A stretch of DNA of 43,680 nt from an uncultured Pelagibacteraceae bacterium (GCA_902515185.1 CABXTN010000008.1:1-43680); one strand, 5' to 3'. Positions 35,938 to 43,680 are shown, numbered from the stretch's first letter. Translations and numbers: made by a program. Notes: generated from the sequence alone by a model not told the origin.

Positions 35938-36696
35938 ATGAATAAAAAAGTAATTTGGATTACTGGGGCAAGTAGTGGCATAGGCAAAAGTTTGGCGCTT
36001 AAATTTGCTAATGAAGGATGGATAGTTGCAGCTTCAGCCCGGAGAGAGGATTTACTGCAAGGTTTAAATAAGGAAAACAGTAATATTCATTCATTTCCAT
36101 TGGACGTTACAAGTATTGAAAATTGTAAAAATACTTTCAAAAAAATATTAGATCAGTTCAAAGAAATAGAGATATCTTTTTTTGGTACTGGTATTCATGA
36201 TCCAAAATCAGAGAAAAAGTTTAATTTAGAGAAAATTAAAAAAATTACAGAAGTAAACTATTTTGGAACATTAAACTGTATTAATTCAGTTTATGACTAT
36301 TATAACCATAAACAGAGTGGACAAATATCAATTGTATCATCAGTGGCTGGTTATAGAGGACTGCCTGCTGGTGGCGCTTATTGTGCTTCTAAATCGGCCT
36401 TGAGTAGTTTTGCAGAAAGTTTATATTTTGAAATGAAAAGAAAAAACGTTAGAATTTCTTTAATTAGCCCGGGTTTTATAAAGACTCCAATGACCGATAT
36501 GAACGATTTTCCAATGCCAATGATTAAAACGCCAGAATTTGCAGCAGATGAAATTTATAAAGGATTGATTAAAGGTAAAGGTTTTGAAATACACTTCCCA
36601 AAATCATTTACTTTTATAATGAAATTTTTAAGAATTTTACCTAACTCTATTTATTTTAAGCTTGTTGAAAAAGGGATGAGTAAAATTAAATATTAG
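35938..36696 (+). CDS. Short-chain dehydrogenase/reductase
   Basis: A 252-residue SDR with cofactor loop TGASSGIG (9-16), catalytic Ser135, Tyr148 and Lys152 in YCASKSALSSFAES. The usual NNAG motif is replaced by FFGTGIH (81-87). The C-terminal end has a hydrophobic patch (FIMKFLRILPNSIYFKL), suggesting membrane or lipid contact. It faces the DUF3833-CFA-DUF1365-FAD run and ends tail to tail with DUF3833, the same kind of gene found in methyl-branched or furan fatty acid clusters. Confidence 0.85.
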   Translation: MNKKVIWITGASSGIGKSLALKFANEGWIVAASARREDLLQGLNKENSNIHSFPLDVTSIENCKNTFKKILDQFKEIEISFFGTGIHDPKSEKKFNLEKIKKITEVNYFGTLNCINSVYDYYNHKQSGQISIVSSVAGYRGLPAGGAYCASKSALSSFAESLYFEMKRKNVRISLISPGFIKTPMTDMNDFPMPMIKTPEFAADEIYKGLIKGKGFEIHFPKSFTFIMKFLRILPNSIYFKLVEKGMSKIKY

Positions 36697-37244
36697 TCTT
36701 TTACAAAGAAAACAGTTAACTCAGCTACCTTAAAGCCAAATTTAGTCATTACAGCTCTGTTGATAGCAACTCTGTCATCTTGTTTGAAAATCCAATCATC
36801 AAAAGTAATTTTAATCTCTCTACCTTTAACAGGTACTAATAGTACATACTCAAATTTAAAAGCAGGACCATATGAGTAACCTTTGGCCTTACCAACTACA
36901 TCACCTGCTGTTCCTTCATAATTATGTTCATCAATTTTTTTAATTTGCCATTGTCTAGTTTGAACTTCTCCATCATCCCAATTAAACTTTTCATCTAATA
37001 TTAATTTATTGCCATCCCATTTCCCACTTAAGTCTGCAGAAAATTGCCTAGTAACTTTTCCAGATCTATTTTGAAGTATGCCCCACGCTTTAACATTGCC
37101 CGATAAATATTCTTCAATTATTAACCTTGGTTCTTTATTTTTAAAATCTTCAGGTTTCATATTACTGTTAGTACTACAGCTTGTAATAAATGCTAATATA
37201 ATTAGCAATAAAAAAGGGGAGGATAGTTTAATAATATTTTTCAT
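36693..37244 (-). CDS. DUF3833 lipoprotein
   Basis: A 183-residue protein with a lipoprotein signal ending at Cys23 (FITSC), then a soluble beta-rich domain with SGKVTRQFSADLSGKWDG, the DUF3833 pattern, and TFDDWIFKQDDRVAINRAVMTKFG. Its role is unknown, but the family is regularly found next to cyclopropane-synthase-like genes. It overlaps the SDR stop by 4 bases and lies 4 bases after the cfa-like gene on the same strand. Confidence 0.85.
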   Translation of the reverse strand: MKNIIKLSSPFLLLIILAFITSCSTNSNMKPEDFKNKEPRLIIEEYLSGNVKAWGILQNRSGKVTRQFSADLSGKWDGNKLILDEKFNWDDGEVQTRQWQIKKIDEHNYEGTAGDVVGKAKGYSYGPAFKFEYVLLVPVKGREIKITFDDWIFKQDDRVAINRAVMTKFGFKVAELTVFFVKD

Positions 37245-37248
37245 AAAT

Positions 37249-37989
37249 CTATTTATTCTGTAATGAAAATTGTATTAAATCAATATTTTTTGATTTAAAA
37301 CCGGCCTCACAGTATGATAAGTAAAAATCCCACATTCTTTTAAAGGTCAAATCAAATCCCTGTTTAGAAATAGAATCCCATTTTTTTAAAAATTCATCTC
37401 TCCATACCATTAAAGTATTTGAGTAATGTAATCCATAAGAATTACATGCATCAAATTCAAGTCCTGCATCATTTGAAAGCTTATTTATAATTTTTTTACA
37501 AGGCAAAAAACCTCCTGGAAAAATATACTTTTGAATAAAATCTTGTTTAGTTTTATATCTATTGTAAAGATTATCATCTATTACTATTGCTTGTATCGCT
37601 GCTGTACCACTATTTTCTAAATTTTTTTTAATTGATTTGAAATAACTATTTAAATAATTTTGTCCAACTGCCTCTATCATCTCAATTGAAGCAATAGAGT
37701 TGTACTTTGATTTTACATCTCTATAATCCATCATACTAATATTAACTTTTTCATTTAAGCCATTTTTAAAAATTCTTTCTTTGGCAAATTGAAACTGTCT
37801 CTTTGATATAGTTATACAATCAAGCTTTACATCGTAGTTCTTGCCAACATATTCAGCATAGCCACCCCATCCACATCCAATTTCTAACATTTTATCTCCT
37901 GGTCTAGGGTTTAATAAGTTTGAAAGTTTTTTATATTTATACATTTGGGCATCTTCTAAATCACTTTTTTTCATTTTCAAAAATTGCAC
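37249..37989 (-). CDS. Cyclopropane-fatty-acid-synthase-family methyltransferase, C-terminal part (frameshifted)
   Basis: This is the catalytic half of the methyltransferase, in a different frame from its N-terminal part because of one extra A in an A7 run (37965-37971). The SAM motif LEIGCGWGGYAEYV is clear, and MIEAVGQNYL and DFIQKYIFPGGFLPC match the UfaA1/UfaM branch rather than the E. coli Cfa branch. The late YGLHYSNTLMVWRDEF region supplies His and Tyr of the active site. Real translation in this form would need a frame shift; the GTG start implied by the longest frame (37989) overlaps the shift point and is not likely to be the true start. Confidence 0.8.
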   Translation of the reverse strand: MQFLKMKKSDLEDAQMYKYKKLSNLLNPRPGDKMLEIGCGWGGYAEYVGKNYDVKLDCITISKRQFQFAKERIFKNGLNEKVNISMMDYRDVKSKYNSIASIEMIEAVGQNYLNSYFKSIKKNLENSGTAAIQAIVIDDNLYNRYKTKQDFIQKYIFPGGFLPCKKIINKLSNDAGLEFDACNSYGLHYSNTLMVWRDEFLKKWDSISKQGFDLTFKRMWDFYLSYCEAGFKSKNIDLIQFSLQNK

Positions 37990-38422
37990 TTGAATATGTT
38001 AAAGTTTTATCTAGCCATGTTGAAAAAAATTCATTTCCTAAATCATAATGTTTAGAAATATTTTCTTTACTTCTTTCTACTGTGTTTTTTATAAAAATAC
38101 TTTTTAGATAGTTAAATATTGGAAAATCAAATAGTCCTGAAAATTTATGAATTGTTTTTATGTTCTTAGCTAAAATTTCAATAAGTGATGTGAGATCACT
38201 TGTTTCTATATCACCACGCATATAAGCTTCTGCAAGACCAACACTTCCTTTATTGATTACTTCAAAGAGGAATCCTGGATTTTTAATTATTAGTTCAGAC
38301 TGGAGTTTGGAATTTACATCCCCAAAAGTATAGTTTTTTCCATCAAAATTTATTAAATATATTTTTCCGTATTTTATCTTTTTTAATAATGAAAATACTA
38401 CTTTGTCTGTTATTTTTGACAT
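37961..38422 (-). CDS. Cyclopropane-fatty-acid-synthase-family methyltransferase, N-terminal part (frameshifted)
   Basis: A 153-residue N-terminal part with the helical lipid-binding region (MSKITDKVVFSLLKKI) and HYDLGNEFFSTWLDKTLTYSSAIFE, the usual linker to the methyltransferase core. The frame ends in TGA directly after the A7 run. Dropping one A joins it to the following part as NEKSDLEDAQ, giving a normal protein of about 390 residues. It lies 3 bases downstream of the DUF1365 gene. The break may be a sequencing or assembly error, a recent mutation, or a site of slippage. Confidence 0.8.
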   Translation of the reverse strand: MSKITDKVVFSLLKKIKYGKIYLINFDGKNYTFGDVNSKLQSELIIKNPGFLFEVINKGSVGLAEAYMRGDIETSDLTSLIEILAKNIKTIHKFSGLFDFPIFNYLKSIFIKNTVERSKENISKHYDLGNEFFSTWLDKTLTYSSAIFENEKK

Positions 38423-38425
38423 AAA

Positions 38426-39193
38426 TTATTTTTCAAATGTAATATTATTTTTAATATTTATTTTCTTTTTAACCAATTTAATCCCTTTAAACCATAATCT
38501 TAATGCCTCATAATGTATCGCTGATATTATTTTAAGAGTCATCAGTGGATGTTTTATAAAGGAAAACAAGAGATTTTTAGTATTAAAACTTGATCTCACG
38601 CCATCCTGTGATGCGAATAAAAGTTTACCAGATTTATCTCTTTGATCTATTATGACAGATAAATTATTACCAGGATTTAATACCTTAAAATTATAGGTTG
38701 AATTAAGATCCATAAAAGGTGATACAAAAAATTTTTTATTACAATTATTTTTTATAAAATTCCTCCCTTCTTCCACTTTAAATACATATGTATGCTGCTC
38801 ACCAAAAGTGTTTTTAACCTCATATAAAATTGATATCAAATCTGAATTTTTATTAAAAATAAAAAAAATACTTAAAGGATTAAAAACATAACCGAGTATT
38901 CTTGGATAACACAAAATTTTTATTTTTAATTCTTTATCAATTATACCAATAGATTTTAAGTTTTTCTTAACCCAGTCAACCAATGATGATCCATCCCTAG
39001 GACCATGGTCTTTGTCATAAAAACTCATTAAGTTAAATTTATTGTATGAAAAAAAATGTATTTTTTTATTTATTTCATTTATCTCATCGAAATCTAAATA
39101 TAATGAAAATACCTTATACTTAAAAAAATGAGTTTTTGGTTTAAACCTTTTGTGTATAACTTCTCCATTATAAATAAAAGATTCTTTAATCAT
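38426..39193 (-). CDS. DUF1365 protein
   Basis: A 255-residue protein with the DUF1365 features: FIYNGEVIHKRFKPKTHFFKYK (5-26, quoted in outline), MSFYDKDHGPRDG, CYPRILGYVFNPLSIFFIF and YEVKNTFGEQHTYVF. Biochemical function is not well settled, but the gene regularly sits between an FAD oxidoreductase and a CFA-like methyltransferase. Here it overlaps the FAD gene by 8 bases and is 3 bases before the methyltransferase. Confidence 0.9.
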   Translation of the reverse strand: MIKESFIYNGEVIHKRFKPKTHFFKYKVFSLYLDFDEINEINKKIHFFSYNKFNLMSFYDKDHGPRDGSSLVDWVKKNLKSIGIIDKELKIKILCYPRILGYVFNPLSIFFIFNKNSDLISILYEVKNTFGEQHTYVFKVEEGRNFIKNNCNKKFFVSPFMDLNSTYNFKVLNPGNNLSVIIDQRDKSGKLLFASQDGVRSSFNTKNLLFSFIKHPLMTLKIISAIHYEALRLWFKGIKLVKKKINIKNNITFEK

Positions 39194-40433
39194 TTAAATA
39201 ATTCATCATTTCGATAGTAGATTTTATTCCATCTTCATGAAAACCATAGCCAAAATAACCACCACAAAATAATAAATTTTTCTGATTTTGTAACTTTTTG
39301 AGTAATTTTTGATTTTCTAGTGCATCTAAATCATAATATGGATGAGTAAAAGTAATCTTTTTGAATACTTTATCCTCATTTATTTTGATAAAGGGATTTA
39401 AAGTTAAAAATATATTTCTTTTAACTTTCAAATTTTGAAGAAGATTCAGCCAATAAGTAATTGATGTATTATTTAAATTATTTAAATCAATATTTGAATT
39501 CCATGCTGACCAAGTTTTAATGTTCTTTGGCATAACACTACTGTCTGAGTGAATATAAGCAGTATTTTTTTTATACTTAAACTTGGAAAGAATTTGTTTT
39601 TCATCATTTGTAGGGTTTTCAAGTAATGAAAGAGCTTCATCAGCATGAGTAGCCATAACTACTTTATCATAATCAAAAAATTCATTTTTTTCTCCATAGA
39701 AAACTCTCACATTGGATTCGCCTCTTTTGATTTTTTTAATTTCGTAATTTTTATAATGCTCACCACTTATATTTTTTAAAATTTTATTTACATATGTTCT
39801 GCTCCTATTCTTAACAGTATACCATTGTGGTCTATTAGAGAGCTTAAACAAACCATGATTTTGAAAAAACTTTAAAAAAAAAGTTAAAGGCATTTGACTA
39901 GCCTCGTATGGTGGCATTGACCAAATTGCAGCAACCATTGGAATAATATGATAATTAATAAAATATTTTGAAAGCTTTTGCTTCTCTAAATAATCACCCA
40001 ATGTTTGTTTTTTATCTAGTAAACTAATTTTAGAACTTTTCTTATAAAAATTTATAATCTCAAAAAACATTTTTAAAAATTTTAGATTTAATATATTTTT
40101 TCTGTTTGAAAAAATACCACTTAGTCCTTTTCCACAGTATTCTATTTCCTGATTTTGTGAGGTAACCGAAAAACTCATGTTACTCTTTTCTATTTCAACA
40201 TTATTTTCATTAAAAAAATTAATAAGATTAGGGTATGTTAAATAGTTAAAAACAATAAATCCTACATCTATTGGAATAATATTATTTTCAATATTATCAA
40301 TTTTTAAATCTACAGTATGTGCATGACCTCCAAAATGATCTTCTCTCTCAAACAAATCTACCTTATGTTTTTTTGATAAATAAAAGGCAGCACTTAGCCC
40401 AGAAATCCCAGATCCAATAATAGCAATTTTCAT
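39186..40433 (-). CDS. FAD-dependent oxidoreductase of the amine-oxidase/desaturase-like family
   Basis: A 415-residue flavoprotein with FAD motif IIGSGISGLSAAFYLSKKH (5-23) and GGHAHTVDL (34-42), seen in NAD(P)-binding FAD enzymes paired with DUF1365 and CFA-like genes. VVMATHADEAL and LFCGGYFGYGFHEDGI near the C-terminus complete the fold. In the mycobacterial and rhodobacterial counterparts an FAD protein takes part in making methyl-branched or furan acyl chains. It is the first gene of the minus-strand block here. Neither substrate nor product is shown by the sequence alone. Confidence 0.82.
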   Translation of the reverse strand: MKIAIIGSGISGLSAAFYLSKKHKVDLFEREDHFGGHAHTVDLKIDNIENNIIPIDVGFIVFNYLTYPNLINFFNENNVEIEKSNMSFSVTSQNQEIEYCGKGLSGIFSNRKNILNLKFLKMFFEIINFYKKSSKISLLDKKQTLGDYLEKQKLSKYFINYHIIPMVAAIWSMPPYEASQMPLTFFLKFFQNHGLFKLSNRPQWYTVKNRSRTYVNKILKNISGEHYKNYEIKKIKRGESNVRVFYGEKNEFFDYDKVVMATHADEALSLLENPTNDEKQILSKFKYKKNTAYIHSDSSVMPKNIKTWSAWNSNIDLNNLNNTSITYWLNLLQNLKVKRNIFLTLNPFIKINEDKVFKKITFTHPYYDLDALENQKLLKKLQNQKNLLFCGGYFGYGFHEDGIKSTIEMMNYLND

Positions 40434-40446
40434 TTTTTAAAATTAA

Positions 40447-41328
40447 TTATTCATTGAGAATAGTTTTTTTTTCATCTTTTATTGAAGTGTAAAATTGAAG
40501 CAAAACTGCAAAAATAACTATCATGCCTCCAATTAAAACTATATATGATGAACTTTCGTTGATGAATAACCACGCCCAAAATGGGCCTAAAACTGCTTCT
40601 GTTAACATTATTATTCCAACCATTGCTGATGATGTTGTTCTTGCTCCAATTGTTATTAAAATAAAACCAAAACCCAATTGAAAAAATCCTGCTAAAAAAC
40701 CTAAAAATATATCATATGGTGATATAGTTATTTTACCAGCAATATAAAAACCAATACACATTGCAAATACACCTGCGTATAATTGTATTGGTATCATATC
40801 TATATTTGGATACTTTCTAATTATCAATATAAGGATAGCGAATGATATCGGCATTATAAATGCTGCTAGATTACCAGACATTTGTCCTGGTTCTAAATCT
40901 GAACCAACCATTAACAAAATTCCAAATATAGCAAGTATAATTGAAACTAAAGTAATTTTTGAAATTTTTTCTTTCAGATAGAAAAAACCAAATATTGCTA
41001 AAAAAATAGTTTGGGTTTGAATAATAAAATTTGTATTTGCTACAGTAGTATTATACATGGCAAAAACGTATCCACAAAACCCTGTAGATAAAATTATACC
41101 ACCAAAAATACCTGGAATTCCTGATTTATAAAAAGCATTAAAAAAATTTTTTTTGTAAGTAATTAGTAAAAAAATACATATAACGAGAATAAAAAAGAGA
41201 GATCTCCAAAACAATATCTGCCATAATGTAGCTCCCTCGAAAGATTTTACGATTAAGCCTCCAAAACTCAAACTGCAGGCGCCAAAAAAAATTAATAATG
41301 GACCTGGTAGTTTTTGAATTATTCTCAT
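40447..41328 (-). CDS. DMT (EamA) family transporter coupled to 5-oxoprolinase
   Basis: A 293-residue two-repeat EamA transporter with ten predicted helices. ACSLSFGGLIVKSFEG begins repeat one, and MLTEAVLGPFWAWLFINESSS ends repeat two. Its ATG overlaps the pxpC stop (ATGA), and it is the last gene of pxpB-pxpC-transporter. Being translationally coupled to 5-oxoprolinase genes, it is a fair candidate for moving 5-oxoproline or a close relative. It is followed after 13 bases by the lipid block. Confidence 0.87.
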   Translation of the reverse strand: MRIIQKLPGPLLIFFGACSLSFGGLIVKSFEGATLWQILFWRSLFFILVICIFLLITYKKNFFNAFYKSGIPGIFGGIILSTGFCGYVFAMYNTTVANTNFIIQTQTIFLAIFGFFYLKEKISKITLVSIILAIFGILLMVGSDLEPGQMSGNLAAFIMPISFAILILIIRKYPNIDMIPIQLYAGVFAMCIGFYIAGKITISPYDIFLGFLAGFFQLGFGFILITIGARTTSSAMVGIIMLTEAVLGPFWAWLFINESSSYIVLIGGMIVIFAVLLQFYTSIKDEKKTILNE

Positions 41329-42275
41329 TTAATTTGATTTAATAAATTTTTAGTTTCCAAGGAATAAAACTTATATAGTTTTTCTGCTTCATAGAGATCA
41401 ATTAATTTGAATTTAATTTTTGTATTCGGTATTAGTTGAACAAGTTTATCATAATCAGCACTTATAACTACTCCAATTTTTGGATATCCTCCTATAGTTC
41501 CATGATCAGATAGCATTATTATCGGATTACCATCTGGAGGTATTTGAATTGTACCTTTGACTATACCTTCAGATCTTATATTTTTTTCCTTAATATTTTC
41601 AATTTTTGGTCCCTCTATTCTCATGCCCATTCGATCAGTAAGTTTTGTGACTATAAATTCTTTTTTTAAAAAATTATCTCTTCCCTCTTTTGAAAAATAA
41701 TCATAATTAGTCCCTTTTAATATTCTTATATACTCAATTTTAGAGTTTAAATATTTAACTTGTTTACTTTGTAGTGGTTGGTTTATTTTATTTATAAGTA
41801 TTTTTTGTTTTAAAAATAATTTCTTACCATTAAAAGGTCCAACATTTGCTCTTGAGAAAGTTGAATAACTGTTTAAAATTTTATCTAAACTAAATCCACC
41901 TGATACTGCAAGATATCCATATATAGATTTATTTGTGGTGATGATATCTAATTTATCTTTATGGTTTAAAATATAACTTTTATAACATTCACCATTTATT
42001 ATGGTGTTATCCTTTTTAATTATTTTAAATTTTACATCTCCTGTTATAGAAAAAGAGGTATTTTCGCCATTAAATTCAAATAATGGTCCTTGATATGCAA
42101 ATTCTATTACCCCTTGTTTATCTTCATTATTTACTAAGGCATTAGATATTAAAAAGTTTCTGTTATCCATTGCTCCACTGAAAGGAAGTCCAATATGATA
42201 AAAATTTTCTCTTCCTTGATCTTGAAATGTAGAGTTAATTCCAGCTCTCAAAACCTCAAAAAAATTATTTTTCAT
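41325..42275 (-). CDS. pxpC: 5-oxoprolinase subunit C / biotin-dependent carboxyltransferase-like
   Basis: A 316-residue protein with the AHS2/KipA pattern: VLRAGINSTFQDQGRENFYHIGLPFSG (quoted in outline), GYLAVSGGF, TKLTDRMGMRIEG and ADYDKLVQLIPNTKIKF. In bacteria PxpA, PxpB and PxpC form the ATP-dependent 5-oxoprolinase that opens 5-oxoproline to glutamate. The gene overlaps pxpB by 11 bases and the transporter by 4, and pxpA is divergent close by. This arrangement, not just the fold, supports the call over a urea-carboxylase partner. Confidence 0.93.
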   Translation of the reverse strand: MKNNFFEVLRAGINSTFQDQGRENFYHIGLPFSGAMDNRNFLISNALVNNEDKQGVIEFAYQGPLFEFNGENTSFSITGDVKFKIIKKDNTIINGECYKSYILNHKDKLDIITTNKSIYGYLAVSGGFSLDKILNSYSTFSRANVGPFNGKKLFLKQKILINKINQPLQSKQVKYLNSKIEYIRILKGTNYDYFSKEGRDNFLKKEFIVTKLTDRMGMRIEGPKIENIKEKNIRSEGIVKGTIQIPPDGNPIIMLSDHGTIGGYPKIGVVISADYDKLVQLIPNTKIKFKLIDLYEAEKLYKFYSLETKNLLNQIK

Positions 42276-42942
42276 TTAATTTTTTATATTCAGTTTTAGA
42301 TATTTGAAAAAAAGACACCTTATCTCCAGGATTAATCAATATTGGTTTATCCTTATTGCCAGGCTCAAAAATCTTTTGTGGTGTATTGCCTATGATATTC
42401 CATCCTCCTGGACTCTCGAAGGTATAAATATTAGTAAATTGCTCTGTAATGCCTACAGAACCCTTTGGTACTTTTACCCTAGGTGTTTTTAAACGTTCTA
42501 TCCCTAGGTCCTTATCTATATTGCCCATAAAGGGCATGCCTGCGATAAATCCTGTCATATAACAAAAATATTCCTGATTAAGAAATTTTTTTAAAATTTC
42601 CTTCGGACTCAAGTTTAATTTGTTAGTAAGCCTTTCTTTATCTAAGAAAAAATCGCCTTCACAGCAAATTGGTAACTTAATTTTTTTAAAACTTTTTTCA
42701 TTTTCAGTAGAAATTTTTATATTTTGAATTTTTTCTTTAAGATCTAAAAAACTTGTTATTTCTAAATTAAACGAAATTATTAGTTTATTATAAGATGGAG
42801 TAATATTGGTAATTTCTTCTAAATTCAAATTTTTTAAACTATTAAAATAATTTATAACTTTTGTATTAGTTTCTATATTTATTTGATCACCAAAATCATA
42901 ATAAATTGCAGCATCTCCAAGATTTAATATATTTTTGATCAT
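42265..42942 (-). CDS. pxpB: 5-oxoprolinase subunit B (KipI-like)
   Basis: A 225-residue AHS1/KipI-type protein. Signature parts are the N-terminal LGDAAIYYDFGD, GFIAGMPFMGNID, TPRVKVPKGSVGI and ESPGGWNIIGNTP, all expected in order. It is the ATP-binding partner subunit for PxpC. The start codon lies 19 bases from the divergent pxpA start, so the promoters overlap the genes. Binding partners PxpA and PxpC are both coded here. Confidence 0.94.
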   Translation of the reverse strand: MIKNILNLGDAAIYYDFGDQINIETNTKVINYFNSLKNLNLEEITNITPSYNKLIISFNLEITSFLDLKEKIQNIKISTENEKSFKKIKLPICCEGDFFLDKERLTNKLNLSPKEILKKFLNQEYFCYMTGFIAGMPFMGNIDKDLGIERLKTPRVKVPKGSVGITEQFTNIYTFESPGGWNIIGNTPQKIFEPGNKDKPILINPGDKVSFFQISKTEYKKLNEK

Positions 42943-42949
42943 CCCATGT

Positions 42950-42955
42950 TATACT
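42950..42955 (+). promoter_or_regulatory. Possible -10 element for pxpA, leaderless transcript
   Basis: TATACT lies six bases before the pxpA ATG, so transcription would begin at or near the ATG itself. I see no matching -35 box at the usual distance, so this is only a weak suggestion. Confidence 0.25.
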
Positions 42956-42961
42956 TTATGT

Positions 42962-43680
42962 ATGAATGGTATGGAAATTAATATTAATTGTGATTTAGGT
43001 GAAAAATCTGAACTACATTCAATTGAAAATGATCCCGAGTTACTTAAAATTGTAAATTCAGCTAGCATCGCCTGTGGGTATCATGCAGGAGATGAACAGA
43101 CAATGGACTTTACTATCAAAACTTCTAAAAAAAATGGAGTAAGCATTGGTGCGCATCCATCATTTAAAGACACCAAAAATTTTGGAAGAAAAAGAATTAA
43201 ATTAAATGAAAGAGAGATAACAGAGCTTATTGTTAATCAATACAATATTCTTCAGTCAATCGCAGATAGATATAATGAAAATGTTTCTCATATTAAGCCA
43301 CATGGAGCACTTAATAATATGGCCTGTGAAGATATGGATCTTGCAAATATAATCGCTAAAACTATAAAGAATATTAACAAGGACTTAATATATTTGGTTC
43401 CTACTGGATCAAAAATGGAAACTGCAGCAAAAAAGCTAAATATGAAAATTGCTTGTGAAATATTTGCTGATAGAAATTATGAGGATGATGGTAATTTAGT
43501 TTCAAGATCAAAAAAAAATGCATTAATTATCGATCCTCAAATTGCAAAGAAGCACGTATTAAGTATGGTTAAAAATCAGGTGATAAATTGTCTCTCAGGC
43601 AAAAAAATACCTTGTGAAATAGATTCAGTATGTATACATGGTGATAATTTAAATTCATTAGAAACTGCTAAAATAGTAAA
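42962..43680 (+). CDS. pxpA: 5-oxoprolinase subunit A (LamB/YcsF family), 5' part
   Basis: An open frame from the ATG at 42962 to the window end (239 codons), with a second possible start at 42971. INCDLGEKSEL, ASIACGYHAGDEQTM, GAHPSFKD, HIKPHGALNNM, EIFADRNYEDDGNLVSRS and CIHGDN are the LamB/YcsF family signatures. PxpA works with PxpB and PxpC to hydrolyse 5-oxoproline with ATP. It is divergent from pxpB by 19 bases. The C-terminal end is outside the window; nearly the whole family length is seen. Confidence 0.95.
   Translation, partial: MNGMEININCDLGEKSELHSIENDPELLKIVNSASIACGYHAGDEQTMDFTIKTSKKNGVSIGAHPSFKDTKNFGRKRIKLNEREITELIVNQYNILQSIADRYNENVSHIKPHGALNNMACEDMDLANIIAKTIKNINKDLIYLVPTGSKMETAAKKLNMKIACEIFADRNYEDDGNLVSRSKKNALIIDPQIAKKHVLSMVKNQVINCLSGKKIPCEIDSVCIHGDNLNSLETAKIV

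Overview
The window reads as a piece of a streamlined, very A+T-rich alphaproteobacterial chromosome, most like the SAR11 (Pelagibacterales) lineage. This is inferred from base composition, Lys/Asn/Ile/Phe-heavy proteins, near-zero intergenic space, and the mix of single-copy housekeeping genes with C1, osmolyte and organic-nitrogen genes. No marker search was possible, so the lineage is inference. I saw no rRNA, tRNA, CRISPR array, insertion sequence, prophage or recombinase gene. No stretch longer than about 300 bases lacks a gene.

Positions 1-16604 are core genome. A 5' part of a DUF2066-type protein (minus) is back to back with purM-purN, which converge on ndk-pepA. Divergent from pepA runs a tightly overlapped envelope operon, lptF-lptG-lptD-surA-pdxA-ksgA: lipopolysaccharide export, outer-membrane chaperone, vitamin B6 synthesis and 16S rRNA dimethylation. 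It converges on fabD-fabG-acpP-gmk (minus). Then come rpsF-rpsR-rplI and dnaB (plus).

Positions 16605-26641 hold an RND/MMPL exporter, cvpA-purF, an HD-domain protein resembling diiron oxygenases of the PhnZ type paired with a DMT transporter, an MFS transporter, an extreme coiled-coil protein of unknown role, and typA.

Positions 26642-34340 are metabolic and accessory. They hold a GMC oxidoreductase with a 41-residue twin-arginine mini-protein upstream, a 75-residue small protein, and an amidinotransferase in an operon with a DMT transporter. They also hold a SufU-like scaffold, an HPP membrane protein, a strongly expressed-looking NAD-dependent formate dehydrogenase with a clear hairpin terminator, and SelO.

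Positions 34341-40433 hold a DAO-type oxidoreductase, TspO, and a lipid-modification block: SDR, DUF3833 lipoprotein, cyclopropane-synthase-family methyltransferase (broken by a one-base frameshift), DUF1365 and FAD oxidoreductase. Related blocks are known for methyl-branched or furan fatty acid synthesis. Positions 40447-43680 hold a third DMT transporter in an operon with pxpC-pxpB, divergent from pxpA (cut by the window end), together forming the 5-oxoprolinase system.

Two themes stand out. Three DMT transporters are each directly coupled to a different enzyme, which suggests substrate links. Convergent genes mostly overlap or abut at their stop codons.
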